A stretch of DNA of 46,005 nt from an uncultured Eubacterium sp. (GTDB lineage: Bacteria; Bacillota; Clostridia; Lachnospirales; Lachnospiraceae). The position numbers were made by a program, and so were the translations under genes. The notes beneath the pieces were generated by a model. The model saw only the letters and a program-made list of their open reading frames with translations. It ran no database searches and was not told where the DNA came from. The DNA lies in assembly GCA_910585745.1 (NCBI GenBank), contig CAJUFM010000017.1, positions 1-46,005 on the forward strand, read 5' to 3'. Positions 41,825 through 46,005 of this stretch are shown here, one piece after another (within the stretch, counting starts at the first letter, position 1; every line of letters begins with the position of its first letter).

Positions 41825-42427
41825 ATGAAGATAGGACTGGTACGACATTTTAAAGTGGATTGTCCTCATAAGATGATGATGACATCAGAGGAATTCAGGG
41901 ATTGGTCAGAAAAATATGAGCATGCGAGGATTTTAAAAAAGAAAGTAAATATGTCTGGTATCAACTGGGATGTCTGTTACTGCAGCGACCTGGAACGCGC
42001 CGTGGAAACTGCCAAAGAGGTCTACAGTGGAAATATTTATATAGACAAACTTCTCCGGGAGGTGGACAATGCCCCCTTTATTCATACAGAACGGTTCCGG
42101 CTCCCGTTCCCGGTCTGGCATTTTTGCGGAAGACTTGCCTGGTTTTTTAAATCCAAGAGCCAGCCGGAGGACATCAAAGGGACCAGAAGGAGAGTCCGCC
42201 GTTTTTTTCGTCAGATTGACTGGTCGAAAGACAATGTGCTGATCGTATCCCACGGATTTCTTATTTTTAACTTTATTTATGAATTATTTCGCCTGGGATT
42301 CATGGGAAAAGAAGTGAGACGGGTGAAAAATGGTATTTTATACTTATATGAGATACCAGATTATAAACGCCCCTTCCAGTATAAGAAACCATCGAAAAAA
42401 TCAGCAGACCGGGGGGAGAAGAAATGA
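41825..42427 (+). CDS. Histidine phosphatase family protein
   Basis: The product is 200 residues of the phosphoglycerate mutase-like superfamily. The phosphorylated histidine is H8 in GLVRHFKVD, where RHG is usual but RHF is seen in divergent members. CYCSDLERAVETAKEV is the second block and VLIVSHGFLIF holds the C-terminal histidine. Substrate unknown. TTGGAGG precedes the ATG. Its end overlaps rlmH by 4 bases (ATGA). Confidence 0.85.
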   Translation: MKIGLVRHFKVDCPHKMMMTSEEFRDWSEKYEHARILKKKVNMSGINWDVCYCSDLERAVETAKEVYSGNIYIDKLLREVDNAPFIHTERFRLPFPVWHFCGRLAWFFKSKSQPEDIKGTRRRVRRFFRQIDWSKDNVLIVSHGFLIFNFIYELFRLGFMGKEVRRVKNGILYLYEIPDYKRPFQYKKPSKKSADRGEKK

Positions 42428-42903
42428 AGATCCGGATCCTGTGTGTGGGGAAGATAAAAGAAAAGTTTTTGCGGGAAGCCATTGCTGAGTACAGTAAAAG
42501 GCTGTCACGCTACATAAAATTAGAGATCGATGAGGCTGCCGACGAAAAGACACCCGACAGCGCTTCAGAAAAAGAGGAAATCCAGATACGGAATAGAGAA
42601 GGGGAACGTCTGTTAAAACAGATCCGTCCAGAGGATTATGTGGTCGCTCTTGCCATCGATGGGAAAATGTACGATTCCATGGCATTTTCCCAGAAGCTTG
42701 ACAACCTTGGCGTGCTGGGAAGGGGGAGTGTGGTATTTGTGATCGGCGGATCCCTCGGTCTGGGAGAGCAGGTATTGCAGCGAGCGGACGAAACCATCAG
42801 TTTTTCCAAAATGACCTTTCCCCACCAGCTGATGCGAGTGATCCTTCTGGAACAGATATACCGTGGGTACCGGATATTGAGAAATGAACCGTACCATAAG
42901 TAA
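42424..42903 (+). CDS. rlmH: 23S rRNA (pseudouridine1915-N3)-methyltransferase
   Basis: The product is 159 residues, a SPOUT-fold methyltransferase of the exact family length. It has MKIRILCVGKIKEKFLREAIAEY, ALAIDGKMYDSMAFSQKL, FVIGGSLGLGEQV (trefoil-knot SAM site), SFSKMTFPHQLMRVILLEQIYRGYRI and the terminal NEPYHK. It methylates helix 69 of 23S rRNA. Translationally coupled to the phosphatase gene. Confidence 0.97.
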   Translation: MKIRILCVGKIKEKFLREAIAEYSKRLSRYIKLEIDEAADEKTPDSASEKEEIQIRNREGERLLKQIRPEDYVVALAIDGKMYDSMAFSQKLDNLGVLGRGSVVFVIGGSLGLGEQVLQRADETISFSKMTFPHQLMRVILLEQIYRGYRILRNEPYHK

Positions 42904-42960
42904 ATGAGGATACAGACGATGATTTATTAAAAGAGTATACTTGACATATTGGGGGAAATC

Positions 42961-43443
42961 ATGAATCGTAATAATATTTTGGAGTTTTTGGAGATATATA
43001 AAAATCTAGATGAACTATGTAGGCAAATCTTATCAAGTGACAGAGGGGTGTCTGAGTATATTGATGAAATGGATTTTGATAATCAAAGAGGGCGGTTAGT
43101 TGCCGGTTGGGAGAGAGATTACAAACAATTAAAGAGAATGAGATGGATACGAAATCGTCTTGTCCATGAAGTTGATGCATTTGATAAAAATCTTGTTAAT
43201 GTAGATGATATTGAATGGTTACATACATTTTATAATCGAATTATGGAATGCACAGATCCTTTTTCTTTATTGCCTCAATCTGATAAAATAAATAGAAAAA
43301 CAGACAAGCAGTTAAATTGTCAGAACAGTTATGTTTCTACAAATCGGGAATCTCTAATCAGAAATTGGGAGTTGTTATTTAGAATAATTTTAGCAGTAAT
43401 AACTATAGTGGGAATAATTTTGTTGGGAATAGTGATGATTTAG
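42961..43443 (+). CDS. HEPN-like protein with C-terminal membrane anchor
   Basis: The product is 160 residues from ATG 42961 (GGGGGA 4-5 bases upstream). Residues 1-100 are helical and contain MRWIRNRLVHEVDAF, where R64-x4-H69 matches the R-x4-6-H motif of HEPN ribonucleases. Residues 138-160 (LLFRIILAVITIVGIILLGIVMI) form one membrane helix at the very end. The gene is AT-rich compared with rlmH, which suggests transfer. It opens an island with an MNT/HEPN pair and an HD-domain gene. A role in abortive infection or as a toxin is inference. Confidence 0.6.
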   Translation: MNRNNILEFLEIYKNLDELCRQILSSDRGVSEYIDEMDFDNQRGRLVAGWERDYKQLKRMRWIRNRLVHEVDAFDKNLVNVDDIEWLHTFYNRIMECTDPFSLLPQSDKINRKTDKQLNCQNSYVSTNRESLIRNWELLFRIILAVITIVGIILLGIVMI

Positions 43444-43547
43444 ATAGTGGAGCAAAGCTAAAACATGTAAGGTATCACAGCAGTTTGCTTGATGCCAGTG
43501 TATTATCAGCAAATGAGGGGAAAAGATGCAGGGAGGGAGGCAGCGAT

Positions 43548-43892
43548 ATGTGCGGAAGAACTGAATTGCAAAAGATTACTAAAACAGTCGTTCAATCTTC
43601 TTTGGAATTAATGGAAGATAAGATTTATAAAATCGTTCTTTATGGTTCTTATGCCAGAGGAGATTTTGACACTGAATCGGATGTTGATATTATAATTTTA
43701 CTGGATTGTGATGAGAAAGAACTGAGAAATTATCGTAAACGGGTTGCTGTGTTAGCCAGCCGGATCAGTCTTGAAAATGATATTGAAGTTTCGCTTCTTC
43801 TTAAAAACCGTGATTCCTTTGAGGATCGGAGGACTGTTTTACCCTTCTATCAAAAGATAGAGAATGAAGGAGTTATATTATATGGAGAATGA
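43548..43892 (+). CDS. mntA: MNT-type nucleotidyltransferase (MntA-like antitoxin)
   Basis: The product is 114 residues from ATG 43548, which GGGAGGGAGG precedes by 7 bases (the frame extends upstream to 43485 without a site). The minimal nucleotidyltransferase motif is YGSYARGDFDTESDVDIIIL (32-51), with G33-S34 and metal-binding D45 and D47. A third acidic residue lies in NDIEVSLL (D78). In the known MntA/HepT systems this partner modifies and silences a HEPN toxin. It overlaps the HEPN gene by 11 bases. Confidence 0.85.
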   Translation: MCGRTELQKITKTVVQSSLELMEDKIYKIVLYGSYARGDFDTESDVDIIILLDCDEKELRNYRKRVAVLASRISLENDIEVSLLLKNRDSFEDRRTVLPFYQKIENEGVILYGE

Positions 43893-44277
43893 GTTGAAAG
43901 AGCTTTCAAAATATCGAATGGAGCAGGCAAGGCAGTGTATTATATCTGCAAAGGCGCTGGTAGAGATTGAAGATTATAAAGGGGCAGCGAATCGCTCTTA
44001 TTATGCAGTGTTTCATGCTATGCGGAGTGTTCTTGCACTGGAAGGAAGAGATTTTTCTAAGCATTCAGGCGTTTCTGCTTATTTTAGGAAAGAATATATT
44101 AAGACGGGAATTTTTGATGTGGAACTTTCTGATATCATCAGTATGGCTTTTGTAACCAGAAGCAATAGTGACTATGATGATTTCTATGTTATCTCAATAG
44201 AAGAAGTAAATGAACAGATTGAGAACGCAATTAAGTTTTGTGATATTGTGGAATCATATCTGGCGGGGAAATTATGA
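43882..44277 (+). CDS. HEPN-domain protein, partner of the MNT enzyme
   Basis: The product is 131 residues from ATG 43882 (AAGGAG 10 bases upstream). The HEPN core (PF05168 type) shows DYKGAANRSYYAVFHAMRSVLALEG (31-55), then VTRSNSDYDDFYVIS and EEVNEQIENAIKFCDIVESYL. It lacks the R-x4-6-H pair that marks HEPN ribonucleases, so it may be a non-nucleolytic or regulatory HEPN. It forms a two-gene unit with the overlapping MNT gene. Confidence 0.85.
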   Translation: MENELKELSKYRMEQARQCIISAKALVEIEDYKGAANRSYYAVFHAMRSVLALEGRDFSKHSGVSAYFRKEYIKTGIFDVELSDIISMAFVTRSNSDYDDFYVISIEEVNEQIENAIKFCDIVESYLAGKL

Positions 44278-44520
44278 ATGAAATAAAGTCTATATGAAAA
44301 GGCCCTATGCAGGGAGGTAGCGGTACATACAAGGAAAAGAAAACGGAATTTAGCATTTTGCCATTTTCAGTTAAAGTAAAATACCGGCCAAAGTATAAAA
44401 ATATTGATTACCCCCTGTATTCTGGATGATTATATTATTGCATGTTATGATACGTTTCTGACAGAGTGATATAGTGGGATGATTTGCAGGCAAAATGAAA
44501 ATAAGTTAGGAGTGAATGGT

Positions 44521-46005
44521 GTGAAACAGATTCCAGATTTTGATACAGAGTTAGACCAATCCATTAGTTTTGTTTTTGAGAGTGAAATTACAAAGAAGGC
44601 CCTGGTTAGACCACCTTTTGATAATTTCGCAAATATATTGTTGGAAATTATACATAGTATAGATCGTCTGGCGGATAATTGCCACATGGCGGAATTTACT
44701 AATCATGCTATGCCACATATATGCAGTATTATAAAACGTGCGTCAGAATGGGCAGAAAGCGATGGATGGATAAAAAGAATCAGTAGTCAGGAAGCAGCAT
44801 ACTTACTGTTAGCACTGCTCATTCATGACATAGGGATGTTATCACAAGATGCAAAATATATACCCGCAAAAGAACGTTCAAAATATATAAAGGGTTCTTC
44901 TGATATAGCTAATTGGGTAAGACGGACCCATGTTATCCGTATTGATGGGTTAGTGAAATACATATTAAATGAGTATATAAAAAAAGACGTGGAATTAGAA
45001 ATTCACTTAAATGTAATTATTGGAATGGCAAGCTCTCATGACAAATGGCCATGGCAGCAGGGATTTGTTTCTTGCCAGCATGAGATTCAAAAACTTAAAC
45101 TTACTGAAAATAGAATTGCGGCCCTGAATGCGATCATTGCGGTTTGTGATTTGCTGGATGAGGATTCTAATCGATGTGATACGATTGTATTAATTAAACA
45201 TCATCATGGCACGGTAGAAAATATGGCTCATTGGATTCGCCATGCACTGACAAAAGAAGTTATTGGTGTTGAAAAACAAGAAGTGACGGTAGTTTTTCGG
45301 ACTTTTAGATCGGAAATTCCAGACAATGAAATGATTTATCGTGCACTTAGAAATCATTACCGTTTGGTTAAATTATATAATGGAAAACTTGTGGAATTAG
45401 GTGCTCAAATTATTCATATTAATTTTCAGCCGAATGATGGATTGCCTATATACAAAGATATGATATCTGATGAATTGGAAATATATAAACAAATTCCTGA
45501 ACTGAGGAATGATTTAGTACCTCAGCTGATGTCTACGTTTATGAAAGAAGCACTTAATAAAGATGATGGTGACCAGCAGCTTCGCCAAAGACTGGATGCT
45601 ATTGGGCTTGAATGTATAGATTTATCATCCATTTTATATTTTATGGAACCTTGTGCACTTTTACACCCGGAAGAACGGGTGATTTTTGGAAAAGACGAGA
45701 TATCACTTAAGCTGAATTATATGAAAAATATGGCGGAAGATGCTTACGTAAATGGGAGAATTGGTAAGCTTCGCCATATTTGTGCATTGGCATTAAATGA
45801 AGTTAAAAAAGAGGTAAAAGAGGTTGTTTTACTGGAACACACATATTGGATTTTTGCATATATGCTCGTTTATCAAAAAGGGGATCTTGATTATTTGAGT
45901 GCCCAAAGAGACTATCCAAACTCTTTTGATTATAATGATAGAGTATCAAATGTAAGCGCTCTACAACAAGGTGCCTACCAAAATAAAAGGACCGGTTGCC
46001 CGATC
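44521..46005 (+). CDS. HD-domain metal-dependent phosphohydrolase, 3' end outside window
   Basis: The frame is open from GTG 44521 to the window end, 495 codons with no stop. TAGGAG lies 8 bases before the GTG. The N-terminal 220 residues carry an HD-type set: H62 (TNHAMPH), H102-D103 (LLIHDIGML), H137 (RRTHVIR), H173 (SSHDKW) and D210 (VCDLLDED). This resembles the HD domains tied to conflict systems (HD-CE-like). The part after about 230 is mixed and of unknown type. It follows the MNT/HEPN pair by 243 bases of AT-rich sequence in which I see no clear signal. Likely a nucleotide phosphohydrolase in defence or signalling. Confidence 0.7.
   Translation, partial: MKQIPDFDTELDQSISFVFESEITKKALVRPPFDNFANILLEIIHSIDRLADNCHMAEFTNHAMPHICSIIKRASEWAESDGWIKRISSQEAAYLLLALLIHDIGMLSQDAKYIPAKERSKYIKGSSDIANWVRRTHVIRIDGLVKYILNEYIKKDVELEIHLNVIIGMASSHDKWPWQQGFVSCQHEIQKLKLTENRIAALNAIIAVCDLLDEDSNRCDTIVLIKHHHGTVENMAHWIRHALTKEVIGVEKQEVTVVFRTFRSEIPDNEMIYRALRNHYRLVKLYNGKLVELGAQIIHINFQPNDGLPIYKDMISDELEIYKQIPELRNDLVPQLMSTFMKEALNKDDGDQQLRQRLDAIGLECIDLSSILYFMEPCALLHPEERVIFGKDEISLKLNYMKNMAEDAYVNGRIGKLRHICALALNEVKKEVKEVVLLEHTYWIFAYMLVYQKGDLDYLSAQRDYPNSFDYNDRVSNVSALQQGAYQNKRTGCPI

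Overview
The window looks like chromosome from a spore-forming member of Clostridia, most likely Lachnospiraceae. The basis is moderate GC with AT-rich islands, strong Shine-Dalgarno sites (some with GTG or TTG starts), a spoIIGA-sigE pair, an acpS-nnrD-alr-mazF block, rex, and radical-SAM enzymes (MiaB, HemW). The genus cannot be fixed from the sequence alone.

Layout. 1-5100: end of purD, then glyA, a decayed NUDIX region, a flavodoxin-like reductase, two lipoproteins and a GNAT acetyltransferase. 5220-8770: a folate block (folE, folP, a folB-folK fusion) running into bifunctional pheA. 8990-13270: an HtrA-like protease lacking its PDZ domain, miaB, a cyclophilin and an S66 peptidase. 13390-15130: spoIIGA-sigE behind a recognisable Spo0A-type promoter. 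15210-21520: a compact accessory cluster made of a LytTR regulator, a large protein with a BtrH-like core, an acyl carrier protein, a PaaK-like adenylate-forming enzyme, a secreted C39/papain-like protease and a secreted Ig-like protein. 21570-25280: an ABC-2 exporter operon. 25317-26117: a second secreted Ig-like protein, on the minus strand. 26260-31660: lepA, hemW, purine nucleoside phosphorylase and an adenosine/SAH-type deaminase. 31690-34650: a BlaI/BlaR1-like pair plus a coiled-coil protein. 34685-36619: an ABC-F ATPase on the minus strand. 36800-42900: rex, an unknown coiled-coil gene, acpS, nnrD, alr, an orphan mazF, a histidine phosphatase and rlmH. 42960-46005: a defence or toxin-antitoxin-like island with a HEPN-like membrane protein, an MNT/HEPN pair and an HD-domain protein that runs off the window.

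The most interesting part is 15376-21380. An adenylate-forming enzyme can load an acid onto the stand-alone carrier protein, and the BtrH-like protein is a candidate acyltransferase or condensation partner. This is the logic of butirosin BtrJ/BtrI/BtrH, but in a minimal cluster with a LytTR regulator and a secreted cysteine protease. The ABC exporter next door could carry the product out. The three core genes are linked by 4-base stop/start overlaps, so they are very probably one transcript. The substrate and product cannot be read from the sequence.
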